DNA of 64,000 nucleotides, taken from Pseudanabaena frigida. Its GTDB lineage: Bacteria; Cyanobacteriota; Cyanobacteriia; Pseudanabaenales; Pseudanabaenaceae. The stretch spans positions 219,216 to 283,215 of the forward strand of contig QBML01000001.1 of NCBI GenBank assembly GCA_003242085.1, given 5' to 3'. Position 1 is the stretch's first letter. Every line of letters starts with the position of its first letter. The notes under the pieces are model-generated. The model was given only the letters and a program-made list of their open reading frames with translations, had not been told where the DNA came from and did not search any database. Positions 17,901 to 27,204 of this stretch are shown piece after piece. The position numbers and the translations under genes are program-made.

Positions 17901-19064
17901 ATGGATCAGGATAAGCAAAAGCAGATTACGATGTACTTCATTGAAGAAGCAAAGGAACATCTGCAAACAATTGAATCAGGGCTCCTGGATTTGCAATCGC
18001 TGATGGGGAATACTGAATCGGTCAATGAAATATTTCGCGCAGCTCACTCGATTAAAGGTGGCGCAGCGATGCTTGGGTTTAGTAGCATTCAACATGTTGC
18101 TCACAACTTTGAAGATTATTTCAAGGTTATGCGTGAGAATACTAATTTTCAGGTAGACCAGCATCTCCAGACACTTTTTTTACAAGCATTTGATAAGTTG
18201 CAAGAGCTGGTAGAACTTCTCCAAAGTCCCTATGGACTGACGAAAGATGCTGTCGATGGCATCATGGCAGGTTCAGATCAAATTTTTGCTAATCTTAAAG
18301 CCCATCTTCAAAATTTGATTTCTGGCAAACAAACCGAAACTAAAACGCAGGTTATGCCTAAGGCTACAGCTAAGGCAACCAATAAGCCCGATACAAGGGT
18401 AATGTTGGGAGTTTTTCAGTCTGAAGTTCCTCTCAAATTACGGAATATGCTTGAGTTATTCAAGCAGCCAGATAGCCCTCGCAGTCGCCAAAACCTAGAA
18501 GGTATCTGCTCTCAGCTTCAGGAAATAGGCGATCGCTTTGGTCTAGAACCTTGGACGACGATGGTTCAGTCAGTCAGTGCTGCTGTCTCCAATCCTAACA
18601 ATCAATTTCGCGTTCTCGCGCCAATCCTGATTAAAGAAATAAAACAGGCTCAAGAGCAGGTATTAGCGCAGAGAGCAAACGATATTAGGGCTTCACAGCA
18701 GTTACTGCAACTGATATCTGCGGATATCTCTGGAAAACTTTCAACTCCAAAAGTCGCGGTTGGTGCTACGACTGGTTCTTCTGGTAATACATCATCTGAC
18801 GAAGTAAGTAAGATCTTTGGTGCGGTGATTGAAGAAGATAAAGCAATGAAAGGTTGGCAAACCTTCGGCGATCGCGTCGGATGGAAACAAAATGGATCTT
18901 GGATTACATCCAATACTATACAATCTCAGCCTGCTCCTGACGGACATTTCCCAACACCTCTTTGGCTTGCAGCATGGCACCAAACTAAAGATACAAAAGC
19001 TAAAGAGTTTCAGTCTCAGTACGCAACACTTTTAGCTAAAATTGCAAGCTGCAATTTACCTTGA
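17901..19064 (+). CDS. HPt-domain protein ending in the C-terminal half of GUN4
   Basis: 387 residues. The HPt domain at 1-125 has phospho-accepting His49 in FRAAHSIKGGAAMLG. A second helical region runs about 145-270 (MLELFKQPDSPRSRQNLEGI). After a flexible linker (GATTGSSGNTSSDE), residues 318-352 read GWQTFGDRVGWKQNGSW and then APDGHFPTPLW, the hallmark C-terminal end of GUN4 domains. The upstream neighbour ends just where this piece should begin. The start ATG has AAGGGG 9 nt upstream, and the 81-bp gap suggests co-transcription. HPt proteins relay phosphate between kinases and regulators; no kinase partner is adjacent, although a hybrid kinase lies 4 kb downstream. Confidence 0.88.
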   Translation: MDQDKQKQITMYFIEEAKEHLQTIESGLLDLQSLMGNTESVNEIFRAAHSIKGGAAMLGFSSIQHVAHNFEDYFKVMRENTNFQVDQHLQTLFLQAFDKLQELVELLQSPYGLTKDAVDGIMAGSDQIFANLKAHLQNLISGKQTETKTQVMPKATAKATNKPDTRVMLGVFQSEVPLKLRNMLELFKQPDSPRSRQNLEGICSQLQEIGDRFGLEPWTTMVQSVSAAVSNPNNQFRVLAPILIKEIKQAQEQVLAQRANDIRASQQLLQLISADISGKLSTPKVAVGATTGSSGNTSSDEVSKIFGAVIEEDKAMKGWQTFGDRVGWKQNGSWITSNTIQSQPAPDGHFPTPLWLAAWHQTKDTKAKEFQSQYATLLAKIASCNLP

Positions 19065-19136
19065 ATAGACTACTAATGTGTGGATTACTCTGCTCTAAAC
19101 CTACTAGCACGTATATATTTTTAAAGAGGGATTTAA

Positions 19137-21140
19137 GTGAGGAGTTTGTTTGCCGCAATTTTGGCTATTAGTGCCAGTACATCTGTTTTACCAGCGACCG
19201 CTTCTTCCATAAATGAGCCATCTAGCCGCGATTCTGCTAAACATCTAAGTACTTTGTCTACTCCGCTGAAGGTTAAAGGTAACGACCAATATACATTCGC
19301 GCAACGTTCGGTCAACATTTCCAAACAAATACCTAACGATACAATTGGTATAGTGTTTCTTAACTTAGATAGAAGCGCTTGGAAAGATCTTGAACAGGTG
19401 CAATTGAATGCTCAAAATCCAATCTTAGCAATTGACAAATTGCTTGCATTCTTAGGGAAGCCTTCTCAATTCTCGATTGCTAATGACGTTCAACCTTGGC
19501 TGGGGTCGGAAATTGCGATCGCTTTTTTGGCTAATACCGATAACAAAACCGATATCTCATTTGCGGCACTTTCTCCCGTCATAGACGATCGGAAATTTGA
19601 GCTCTTCATCAGGAAGTTAAAAAAACTTGAATTACCGAAACCAACTGAAACCCTCTATCAAAATATAAAAATTCTAGAATGGCAGTTAGAAGAAACCGAC
19701 GATCTTAAACCTGAAATCCCCAAAAAACAGACTGTGTCTAGGGATATGCGTTCTTTAGCACGCATTAAACAATCTCAAACATCAAATGCAAACAAGTTAG
19801 CGCAAAAAAAGGATGCAGATCCCAATTCGGAAGAGTTGGATCGAATTCAGCCTAACTTCTCAGCTTTTAGCTTAAAGAGATTTGTAATTGCTAAGTTGCC
19901 TAGTGGAATTGCCGTAATTGCTACCGATCGCCAAGCAATTCAGAAGATGATCGATCTATCTGTTATTGATGCTCAAGGACAAATGTCATCTCTAGCTGAT
20001 AATCAACTGTTTTTGCGATCGCTTAATAATCCATTATGGAATCGCTCTCTACTTGCAGGGTATGGAGATTATAAAAAGCTCGGACAGATTTCAGAACTTT
20101 TAGCTGCCGATTTACCAGAGACTTCAGAAATCCCAGGATTTAGTCGTGATGAATATCTTCAAGGCTTGAAATACACTTTAAGTCAATACAGTAGTTTTGA
20201 TTTGTTTACTTGGATAACACCTAAAGGCGTACGAAGCCAGAGCAGTAGCTACTTCTCAGAGATTCGATCGCCCCAACCGAAGGACACAAAATCACGGGAT
20301 CGTTTGCTATCATACTTGCCATCAAAAATTTATGGCTCGATTACCAGTCGCGATCTCAATCGTCAATGGCAGTGGTTTGTCGAAGAATCAAAACAGCAAC
20401 CATCCTACAAAATCTTTGTCGAAGGATTGCGAATGCTCGCGCCTTTAATCGCGGGGTCTGGCTTAGATATTGATATTGAGAAGGACATTATCTCTTGGAT
20501 TGATGGTGAGTATTCGGTTGTAGTATTTCCAAGCGATCGCTCTCCTTTTAAAGAGATTGGAGTCGATCTCACAATTGGCTCATTAATCCGTACATCAAAA
20601 CCCGAAGCCGCAAATGCAGTTCTCGATAAATTGACCAAATACGCTACTAGTTTTGGGAAAGATTTTATTCAAGTCAAAAAGCGTCAAGTTGGGACTACTT
20701 TGATGACCAGTTTGGAATTCCCTGATGCACGTGAACGTGGAAAAACTCAGAGTATTTTTGCGTATGGTTGGCGAGATCGACAGACTTTAATACTCACATT
20801 GGGTGCGAGTACAGCATCAGCATTTATCCCTATACCCAAGCCTTCTCTTGCAGAATCAGAAGATTTTCGTGAGGCGATCGCTGATATGCCACAACCCAAT
20901 TTTGGTTATTTTTACCTCAATGTTAATGCGATCGCAAAACTTGGCGCTAACTTCTTCTTGTCAGAGTTAATTCCTTCACCCGATCTTCCTCCAAATTCTG
21001 ATAGTCCCAACACATTATCGAAACCAAAGTTACCTGAACCAGTCCAGAAGTTTATAAATCAACTAGGTGGCGCTGTTTTTGTTTATTCCGAAACTAACGA
21101 TCGCTTCCAATCAGACGCTTTTCTCGGTCTTAAGCCATAG
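19137..21140 (+). CDS. DUF3352 family exported protein
   Basis: 667 residues from GTG at 19137, which follows AAGAGGGATTTAA. A signal peptide is evident (SLFAAILAISASTSVLPATA). The body matches the cyanobacterial DUF3352 family: a start module NDTIGIVFLNLDRSAWKDLE with QVQLNAQNPILAIDKLL, QPWLGSEIAIAFL, and later repeats of the same fold (YLPSKIYGSITSRDLNRQWQ; FGYFYLNVNAIAKLG). It is probably periplasmic or surface-bound. Function unknown. The gene is on the same strand, 72 bp after the HPt gene, so it could share its transcript. Confidence 0.8.
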   Translation: MRSLFAAILAISASTSVLPATASSINEPSSRDSAKHLSTLSTPLKVKGNDQYTFAQRSVNISKQIPNDTIGIVFLNLDRSAWKDLEQVQLNAQNPILAIDKLLAFLGKPSQFSIANDVQPWLGSEIAIAFLANTDNKTDISFAALSPVIDDRKFELFIRKLKKLELPKPTETLYQNIKILEWQLEETDDLKPEIPKKQTVSRDMRSLARIKQSQTSNANKLAQKKDADPNSEELDRIQPNFSAFSLKRFVIAKLPSGIAVIATDRQAIQKMIDLSVIDAQGQMSSLADNQLFLRSLNNPLWNRSLLAGYGDYKKLGQISELLAADLPETSEIPGFSRDEYLQGLKYTLSQYSSFDLFTWITPKGVRSQSSSYFSEIRSPQPKDTKSRDRLLSYLPSKIYGSITSRDLNRQWQWFVEESKQQPSYKIFVEGLRMLAPLIAGSGLDIDIEKDIISWIDGEYSVVVFPSDRSPFKEIGVDLTIGSLIRTSKPEAANAVLDKLTKYATSFGKDFIQVKKRQVGTTLMTSLEFPDARERGKTQSIFAYGWRDRQTLILTLGASTASAFIPIPKPSLAESEDFREAIADMPQPNFGYFYLNVNAIAKLGANFFLSELIPSPDLPPNSDSPNTLSKPKLPEPVQKFINQLGGAVFVYSETNDRFQSDAFLGLKP

Positions 21141-21222
21141 GAAATTGGGTACTAAGGAATAATAGTGCTTTATGCTTTTTCCAATTTATGGGTTTTGCAG
21201 CAATTACCGACCAATCTAAACA

Positions 21223-21273
21223 CAAGAAACATTTTGAAAGCGTTGCTAAGCAACACTTTCAAAATGTTTCTTG
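21223..21273. repeat. palindrome, GAAAGCGTTGC type
   Basis: CAAGAAACATTTTGAAAG and GTTGC pair with the right half across a TAA loop, with one mismatch. The core GAAAG-GTTGC-GCAAC-CTTTC recurs at 38710 and, altered, at 23148. Confidence 0.8.
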
Positions 21274-21336
21274 GTTTGGGTTTGAGCGCAAAGCGCTGTA
21301 GTTACGATAAGATTGGTGAAAATGTTGGTTTTAAAA

Positions 21337-21948
21337 ATGTCTGATTTATCAGCTCAACTACAAAAATTAGTAATTGCAAGTGGTAATACTGGCAAGGTAG
21401 AAGAGTTTCGTACTTATCTAGCTGACTTAGGAGTTACTCTTATAGCAAAACCCGATAGCATTGATGTCGAGGAAACAGGCACAACTTTTATTGAGAATGC
21501 CCATCTCAAAGCCTCCCAAGTAGCGATCGCTACTAATGAATGGGCAATCGCCGATGACTCGGGATTAGAAGTAATAGCCCTTGGCGGTGCACCAGGCGTC
21601 TTGTCCGCAAGATATGCAAATACAGATAGCGATCGTATCAATCGAGTCCTAGAAGAACTTAACAGTACTTCTAATCGTGCTGCTCAGTTTGTATGCGCGA
21701 TCGCGATCGCCTCCCCAGATGGAGCGATCGCCGCAGATGCAATTGGAATCTGTAAAGGAGAGATTGCAGAATTACCACGAGGCATTGGTGGATTTGGATA
21801 CGATCCAATTTTCCTAGTGCCAGAACTTCAGAAAACCTTTGCGGAAATTCTTCCTGAAGTTAAAGCTAAAATTAGTCATCGCGCCAAAGCTCTAGAAATT
21901 CTCCGTTCTAAATTAGAGTCACTGGTTGCTGCACATTATTCCTTGTAA
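21337..21948 (+). CDS. rdgB: non-canonical purine NTP pyrophosphatase (RdgB/HAM1)
   Basis: About 203 residues from ATG 21337 (MSDLSAQLQKLVIASGNTGK); an upstream TTG or ATG in frame would add up to 8 residues. Family motifs are present: SGNTGKVEEF, ADDSGLEVIALGGAPGVLSARYA and GGFGYDPIFLVPE, and SHRAKALE near the end. The enzyme hydrolyses ITP, dITP and XTP to keep deaminated purines out of nucleic acids. Its 3' end overlaps the convergent DHH gene by 41 bp. Confidence 0.95.
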   Translation: MSDLSAQLQKLVIASGNTGKVEEFRTYLADLGVTLIAKPDSIDVEETGTTFIENAHLKASQVAIATNEWAIADDSGLEVIALGGAPGVLSARYANTDSDRINRVLEELNSTSNRAAQFVCAIAIASPDGAIAADAIGICKGEIAELPRGIGGFGYDPIFLVPELQKTFAEILPEVKAKISHRAKALEILRSKLESLVAAHYSL

Positions 21949-22870
21949 TAATATCAATTAGCTCTTGTTTAACTTCTTCTGCACGCTCATTTTCAATTTG
22001 ACAAGTACCTGCATTGGCGTGTCCGCCGCCTTCGTATCTCAACATCAGCTCACCAATATTAATTGGACAAGTGCGATTAATGACCGACTTACCAACAGCA
22101 AACACAGAGTTTTGCTGTTGTCTTCCCCACATCATATGTATAGAAATATTACACTCAGGGTACAGCGCATATACCATAAAGCGGTTACCAGCATAGATTG
22201 TTGATTCATTCTGCAAATTAACTATGACCAACTTGTCATGGACTTCTGCACAATGTTGAATCTGCTTTTTAAAGATTTCTTGCTGAACAAAATAAAGTTC
22301 TACCCGTTCCTTAATATTCGGAAGTTCCATAATTTCTTCAATGGTCATATTCCGACAAGCTTCTACTAGCTCCATCATCAATGCATAGTTAGAAATCGTA
22401 AACTCACGGAATCTCCCTAGTCCTGTGCGTGAATCCATCAGAAAACTCAACAATACCCATCCTTTAGGGTGGAGAATATCCTCAAGATCGAACTGGGCAG
22501 AATCACATTTATCCACAGCTTGCATCATCGCTTGCGAAATCTGGGGAAACTTTAATTTGCCACCATAATAGTTATAAACAACTCTCGCTGCGGATGGGCA
22601 TTCACCTTCAATAATATGATTCTCAGGTGTATCGTAGATTCTCATGGTTTCGCTCATATGATGATCGAAAATTAAATGAGCACCCTCGATATATGGCAAG
22701 TTAGTCAAAATATCGCGTTCGCAAACCTCTACCTTACCGTCTTGTACATCTTTAGGATGAACAAATAAGATCTCGTCGATCATATTTAGCTCCTTAAGCA
22801 GAACGGCACTGACAACACCGTCAAAATCACTACGAGTAATTAGTCGATATTTTTTTGTTGCGGCTGACAT
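21908..22870 (-). CDS. DHH-family phosphoesterase
   Basis: 320 residues. The N-terminal DHH domain has RSDFDGVVSAVLL, an aspartate-bearing loop and LIFDHHMSE. The C-terminal DHHA1-type domain ends with GGHANAGTCQI. Such proteins hydrolyse phosphodiesters or polyphosphates with Mn (the family includes exopolyphosphatases, nano-RNases and c-di-AMP hydrolases). The substrate cannot be fixed here, though many cyanobacterial copies are labelled exopolyphosphatase-like. The tail-to-tail overlap with rdgB produces complementary transcript ends. Confidence 0.88.
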   Translation of the reverse strand: MSAATKKYRLITRSDFDGVVSAVLLKELNMIDEILFVHPKDVQDGKVEVCERDILTNLPYIEGAHLIFDHHMSETMRIYDTPENHIIEGECPSAARVVYNYYGGKLKFPQISQAMMQAVDKCDSAQFDLEDILHPKGWVLLSFLMDSRTGLGRFREFTISNYALMMELVEACRNMTIEEIMELPNIKERVELYFVQQEIFKKQIQHCAEVHDKLVIVNLQNESTIYAGNRFMVYALYPECNISIHMMWGRQQQNSVFAVGKSVINRTCPINIGELMLRYEGGGHANAGTCQIENERAEEVKQELIDIITRNNVQQPVTLI

Positions 22871-23015
22871 AATCTAATGCACCTGATAATCATGTAAATA
22901 TTATGGCTCTGAAAATAACTATAGCGCTTTGCGCTCTGACTAGGCTCGAATAATTTTAATAACATTTTTGGTGATACGGCACTTGCTGAGAAAAAATGTC
23001 CCGCCAAGTTTTATA

Positions 23016-23060
23016 GCTTCGACTGTACTCAGCTAACGTTGGTTAAGCGTAGCAATACAC
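23016..23060. repeat. degenerate GCTTCGAC-CTCAGC repeat
   Basis: TAGCTTCGACTGTACTCAGC and TAACGTTGGTTAAGCGTAGC match the inverted-repeat family at 8441. It lies in the 22871-23372 intergenic region, which otherwise holds only the two hairpins listed next. Confidence 0.45.
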
Positions 23061-23147
23061 AAAGCTTGTCAAAGTGTCGGAGCCACAGGTACTTTTACTT
23101 TAATTAATAGCAAGTCCCTATACAAAGTTTTGCACTTTCTCAAAGCC

Positions 23148-23192
23148 AAAAAAATTTGAAAGTGCTGCTTTGCAACACTTTCAAATTTTTTT
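23148..23192. repeat. palindrome with A/T ends (terminator-like)
   Basis: AAAAAAATTTGAAAGTG pairs with CACTTTCAAATTTTTTT around TGC-TTT-GCA with a one-base mismatch. The run of T residues makes it a possible bidirectional terminator. Confidence 0.75.
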
Positions 23193-23249
23193 TGTAATAC
23201 ATCAAGCCTAAACAAGCTGTGTTAAAAAATTGTTTTAGAGTATATATCA

Positions 23250-23325
23250 ATGCAAGTTTTGCTCAGGACGTAAAACCCAAATAAATAGAGGCGGTGCTTT
23301 GCACCGCCTCTATTTATTGCTATAG
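23250..23325. repeat. palindromic element with GCAAGTTTTGCTCAGGAC flank
   Basis: The left flank (ATCAATGCAAGTTTTGCTCA) equals that of the 7009 element. The hairpin arms (AAATAAATAGAGGCGGTGC) are at 23279-23319. The right flank is truncated to TGCTATAG. It lies just beyond the 3' end of the histidine kinase gene. Confidence 0.82.
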
Positions 23326-23372
23326 AAATCAAGCTGCTAAATTCATCTGCTTATCTTCTGACACTTTAAGTT

Positions 23373-26300
23373 TTAAGCAGCAATTTTTTGTTGGAGGAAT
23401 TGAGCAGTTCTCATAAACTCAAGTTCCAATTGTTGCAGAACTCCATCAACATCTTTAGACTTACCAGCATAATTATCAGTTTTACAAACGCGGCTCAGTT
23501 CCTTGCAAATCACGACAAGTCTATCCGCACCTAAAGTACCACTTCCACCTCTAAGGGAATGATTCTCAAAACTAATTTTTTCAAACTCTAATTGAACTAA
23601 TGAATCTCGCATTTTAGCGATCGATCTTGTTGATTCAGCCAAATACGACTTAATGATTTCGGATAAAGCTTTTTTACTAATGCATTGCTCTAGCATGGCC
23701 AGAGTAGAAGGATTAATTACTGAAAGCTCAGTAGCATAATTTTTATGTTGAAAATCAATATTGGGCGGAACAATCAACTCCTTAATATCATCAGATCGAG
23801 CTTTTGTTGGTTCGATCAATCGATCTTTTGATACATCTAGATCTTCGGAGATCTGTCTACTACTGCGCTCTACTGGATTTTTAATTAATTTTAGGCGATC
23901 GGAAACACGGTTTAAAGTAGTGATTAGTTCCTCAATTTCTAAAGGCTTAGTCAAATAATCATTCATTCCAGCAGATAAAGCAGTCTCACGAGATTCGCTA
24001 AAGGCATTAGCTGACAAACCGATAATCCAAGGGCTATGCTCCGATCGCTGTCTAATATGCTGGCAAGCCGTTAAACCATCCATAATCGGCATTTGAATGT
24101 CCAAAAAGACTAGATCGTATGGTTGTCTCTCTAAAGCATTTATTGCCTCTAATCCATTGCCAACCACATCTCCTTGATACCCTAAACGTTCTAGCATCAA
24201 TAGAAAGATCTGCTGATTTACAGAGTTATCCTCAACAACTAAAATTTTAAAAGGATGCTTGCTAGCGAAGTTACTATCTACATTGAAAGATGGATATGAA
24301 TTAGCCTTTTGCGTATCTGAACTTGTGAACAGTTCCAAAAACATTTTGTAAAGCTTTGATGAAGTAATTGGCTTTGTCAAATATCCAGAGAATTGAAGTC
24401 TCGGCGGAATATCTATACCTGCAATGGAAGTCATCAGAATAATCGGTAAATCAGGGAGTATCTCTTGAATTTTGCTAACAAATCCTACTATATCTATAGA
24501 TAGTAGTTTACAATCAATTAAAATAGCATCAAAAGAGACTAATTCCAAATATTTTAGAGCTTCTACTTCAGTGCGTGTAAATTGAATCACCATCCCCCAC
24601 TCTTGCGAATACAGAAGGATAGCCCGTTGAGTTGTTTCGTTGTCATTGATAACGAGAATACACTTTTTATCTAGTTCAGGAGCGATCGCTTGCGCTTCTG
24701 CTGCGATCGCTCGAGCACGAATGAAAAAGCTAAAAGTCGTTCCTTTACCAACTTCACTTACAACTTGAAGTTCCCCACCCATAAGCTTGCAAAGCTGCTT
24801 ACAGATTGCTAATCCCAATCCTGTACCACCATATTGACGAGTGATCGAACTATCTGCTTGGCTAAAAGCTTTAAATAGCCTACTAATCGCTTCAGGTGCA
24901 ATACCGATACCAGTATCGCTCACTGTAAAATTTAATTGATATATATTTGAATCAGACTCCACCACAGTGGAATTTAACGTAACCACAATTTCCCCTCTTT
25001 CAGTAAATTTGATCGCATTACTAATTAGATTTACTAAAACTTGTCTTAGGCGAGTAGAGTCGCCAATAATACGTTGAGGCACTTCTGTATCAATTAAGAC
25101 TGATAGTTCTAAAAATTTTGCAGCAGTCTGAGATGACATCAAATAGAGCATCTCCTCAATACAGTTGCGTAAATCAAAGGGATGCTCTTCTAGCTCTATA
25201 CTACCAGCCTCAATTTGAGAGAAATCAAGAATCTTATTAATCACCGATAGTAATACTTCTCCTCCTTGGCGAATGCCTGAGACAAATTGTTGTTGTTGAG
25301 AAGAGAGCGATGTACTGCTTAAAAGTCCAGCCATCCCAATTACAGCATTCATCGGAGTGCGAATCTCGTGACTCATCGCTGCTAAAAACTCACTTTTGGC
25401 TTTATTTGAGGCTTCAGCTATTTTCGCAGCTGCCAGTTTTGCATCATTCTGCTTTTTTTCAGTGATATCTTCTACACTAACAACAAACTGAACAGGGTCG
25501 TTATTGATATCCCGCACTAGACTAACCCGACTAATTGCCTCAATTAGGTTCCCTTTTTTGTGAATATATTTTTTTTCTAAGATTGCACTTGATGATTCAC
25601 CTGCAATCAATTTATTTAAGCAAGATATAGTCAGCTCGATAGAATCAGGATGAGTAATTTCCACAGCTTTTAATTGGAGTAGCTCCTCTGCAGAATAGCC
25701 GTATGTTTTGCAAATATCTTGATTAACAGTTAAGAACTTTCCTTCTAAATTGAGGGTTGCCATCCCCACAGGAGCATTATCAAAAGATATTCGGAGCAAG
25801 TCTTCACTGTGGCGTAGCTTCAGCTCACTATCCTGCAACTCAGTAACGCGTTGTTGTACTTTTTCTTCTAGAGAAGAGTTAAGCTTTTGCAGATTTTGAT
25901 ATAGTTCTGCTTGGTGGAGAGCGATCGCAAGTTGCACTGATAATTGTTGAAGTAGTCGCAAGTCTACATCTTCCCAATTACGGACATTCGAGCATTGATG
26001 TACGATTAATAGCCCCCAGAGAGATGAATCATTACGAGCTTTCGTATCATTAGAATATGGCAAAGATTCGGGTAAAAGAATTGGAACTACTAGATTTGCC
26101 CTTACTTGAAACCGTTCCAATAGTTGAATATGACAAGAGCTTAAATTGGCATTATAAATATCGTTTGCAGCAAAAATTTTGCCTTCTCGGTAAGCACTAC
26201 CTAAATTATCTCGAAAACAGGTATCAATAATATTGGCATGAATGCTTGCATCCCAAGGATGATCGACAGATTCAGCAACAATCGTGCCACTCATACTGGG

Positions 26301-26894
26301 ATTGAATTTATAAATAACGGTGCGATCTGCATTCAAAAAAGTTTTGACATCTTGAACGATCGCCTCATAAATTTTATCTAGTTCTAAAGACTGCCTAACA
26401 TGCTGTGCAATTTCGGAAATGAGAGCTTCTTGTTGCTGAGATCGCTCTAATTTCCGAAATAAGCTAATGCGCTCGAGAAGTCGATGAATACTACTGCAGA
26501 ATGAGACTGAATTAATCTCGTCTTTAATTAAATAATCTGCGGCTCCAAGTTTCATCGCTTTTGCAGCTAAGAGCCCATCTTTATAGCCAGTAAGCATAAT
26601 TACTGGTAGTTTGGGATCGATAACGCCTTCGCTCATTATCTCCAAAAGCTTAAGCCCGTTACCGTCGCGCAAATCAAAATCAAGTACGATTACATCAGGA
26701 CTTTGCGATCGCCAAATATTTATACCTTCTTTGATACTGTCCGTCTCTAAAAACTGATAGTCATTAATTTTGTCAGATTGAATGTAGCGACGATAGATGG
26801 CGCGATCGCTTTCATTATCTTCCACAATCAAAACTTTTACTTGGCTGTGTAATAGTTGTGAATTATTGACATGACTATTTAAAGTGCTAGACAT
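23373..26894 (-). CDS. hybrid sensor histidine kinase REC-GAF-PAS-HK-REC-REC-HPt
   Basis: 1173 residues. Approximate order: REC (18-135, VLIVEDNESDR, VIVLDFDLRDGNG), GAF (165-320), coiled coil (325-355), PAS (365-480, FDNAPVGMATLNLEGKFLTV), HisKA (495-565, phospho-His in AAMSHEIRTPMNAVIG), HATPase (610-725, LISNAIKFTERG, DTGIGIAPE, GGTGLGLAI), REC (740-855), REC (880-1000, ILVVEDNSVNQQ, LVFLDIQMPIMDG), HPt (about 1075-1165, FENHSLRGGSGTLGA). The middle REC keeps an acceptor Asp (AILIDCKLL) but has NDNE in place of the acidic pair, so it is probably weakened. It has no transmembrane helix, so it is a cytosolic phosphorelay. The GAF lacks an obvious bilin Cys-His pair. The signal is unknown. 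Confidence 0.93.
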   Translation of the reverse strand: MSSTLNSHVNNSQLLHSQVKVLIVEDNESDRAIYRRYIQSDKINDYQFLETDSIKEGINIWRSQSPDVIVLDFDLRDGNGLKLLEIMSEGVIDPKLPVIMLTGYKDGLLAAKAMKLGAADYLIKDEINSVSFCSSIHRLLERISLFRKLERSQQQEALISEIAQHVRQSLELDKIYEAIVQDVKTFLNADRTVIYKFNPSMSGTIVAESVDHPWDASIHANIIDTCFRDNLGSAYREGKIFAANDIYNANLSSCHIQLLERFQVRANLVVPILLPESLPYSNDTKARNDSSLWGLLIVHQCSNVRNWEDVDLRLLQQLSVQLAIALHQAELYQNLQKLNSSLEEKVQQRVTELQDSELKLRHSEDLLRISFDNAPVGMATLNLEGKFLTVNQDICKTYGYSAEELLQLKAVEITHPDSIELTISCLNKLIAGESSSAILEKKYIHKKGNLIEAISRVSLVRDINNDPVQFVVSVEDITEKKQNDAKLAAAKIAEASNKAKSEFLAAMSHEIRTPMNAVIGMAGLLSSTSLSSQQQQFVSGIRQGGEVLLSVINKILDFSQIEAGSIELEEHPFDLRNCIEEMLYLMSSQTAAKFLELSVLIDTEVPQRIIGDSTRLRQVLVNLISNAIKFTERGEIVVTLNSTVVESDSNIYQLNFTVSDTGIGIAPEAISRLFKAFSQADSSITRQYGGTGLGLAICKQLCKLMGGELQVVSEVGKGTTFSFFIRARAIAAEAQAIAPELDKKCILVINDNETTQRAILLYSQEWGMVIQFTRTEVEALKYLELVSFDAILIDCKLLSIDIVGFVSKIQEILPDLPIILMTSIAGIDIPPRLQFSGYLTKPITSSKLYKMFLELFTSSDTQKANSYPSFNVDSNFASKHPFKILVVEDNSVNQQIFLLMLERLGYQGDVVGNGLEAINALERQPYDLVFLDIQMPIMDGLTACQHIRQRSEHSPWIIGLSANAFSESRETALSAGMNDYLTKPLEIEELITTLNRVSDRLKLIKNPVERSSRQISEDLDVSKDRLIEPTKARSDDIKELIVPPNIDFQHKNYATELSVINPSTLAMLEQCISKKALSEIIKSYLAESTRSIAKMRDSLVQLEFEKISFENHSLRGGSGTLGADRLVVICKELSRVCKTDNYAGKSKDVDGVLQQLELEFMRTAQFLQQKIAA

Positions 26895-26985
26895 TGACGG
26901 GTTTTAAGAACTGGATGTCCAATAAATTACATTATAAACACTTATCCTATGCATAGCCATCGCCACAATGCTTAGGACAAAACCA

Positions 26986-27033
26986 AAGCCAAGCTAAGAG
27001 AGACGATTCACATCGTCTCTCTTAGCTTGGCTT
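26986..27033. repeat. palindrome, 22-bp arms
   Basis: AAGCCAAGCTAAGAGAGACG begins a perfect stem with a 4-nt loop. It lies 90 bp upstream of the kinase gene, close to a second palindrome. Confidence 0.8.
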
Positions 27034-27055
27034 ATTAGCTAAACTGATAATCAGG

Positions 27056-27110
27056 ACTCAAAACCTAAAATAGGGTTGCAGTCTACCGAACCCTATTTTG
27101 AGTTTTGAGT
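27056..27110. repeat. imperfect palindrome flanked by GGAC/GTCC
   Basis: ACTCAAAACCTAAAATAGGG pairs with the right half (AACCCTATTTTGAGTTTTGA) with a few mismatches around an 11-nt loop. GGAC and GTCC lie outside, as in the 63815 element. Confidence 0.7.
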
Positions 27111-27204
27111 TTGTCCTAACATGTCTGGCAACTACAGACTGTTTAGGCTTTATGTAGTGCAAGAAACTTTTTGAGAAAGCACAAAGCGCTGTAACAAATG
27201 CTTG

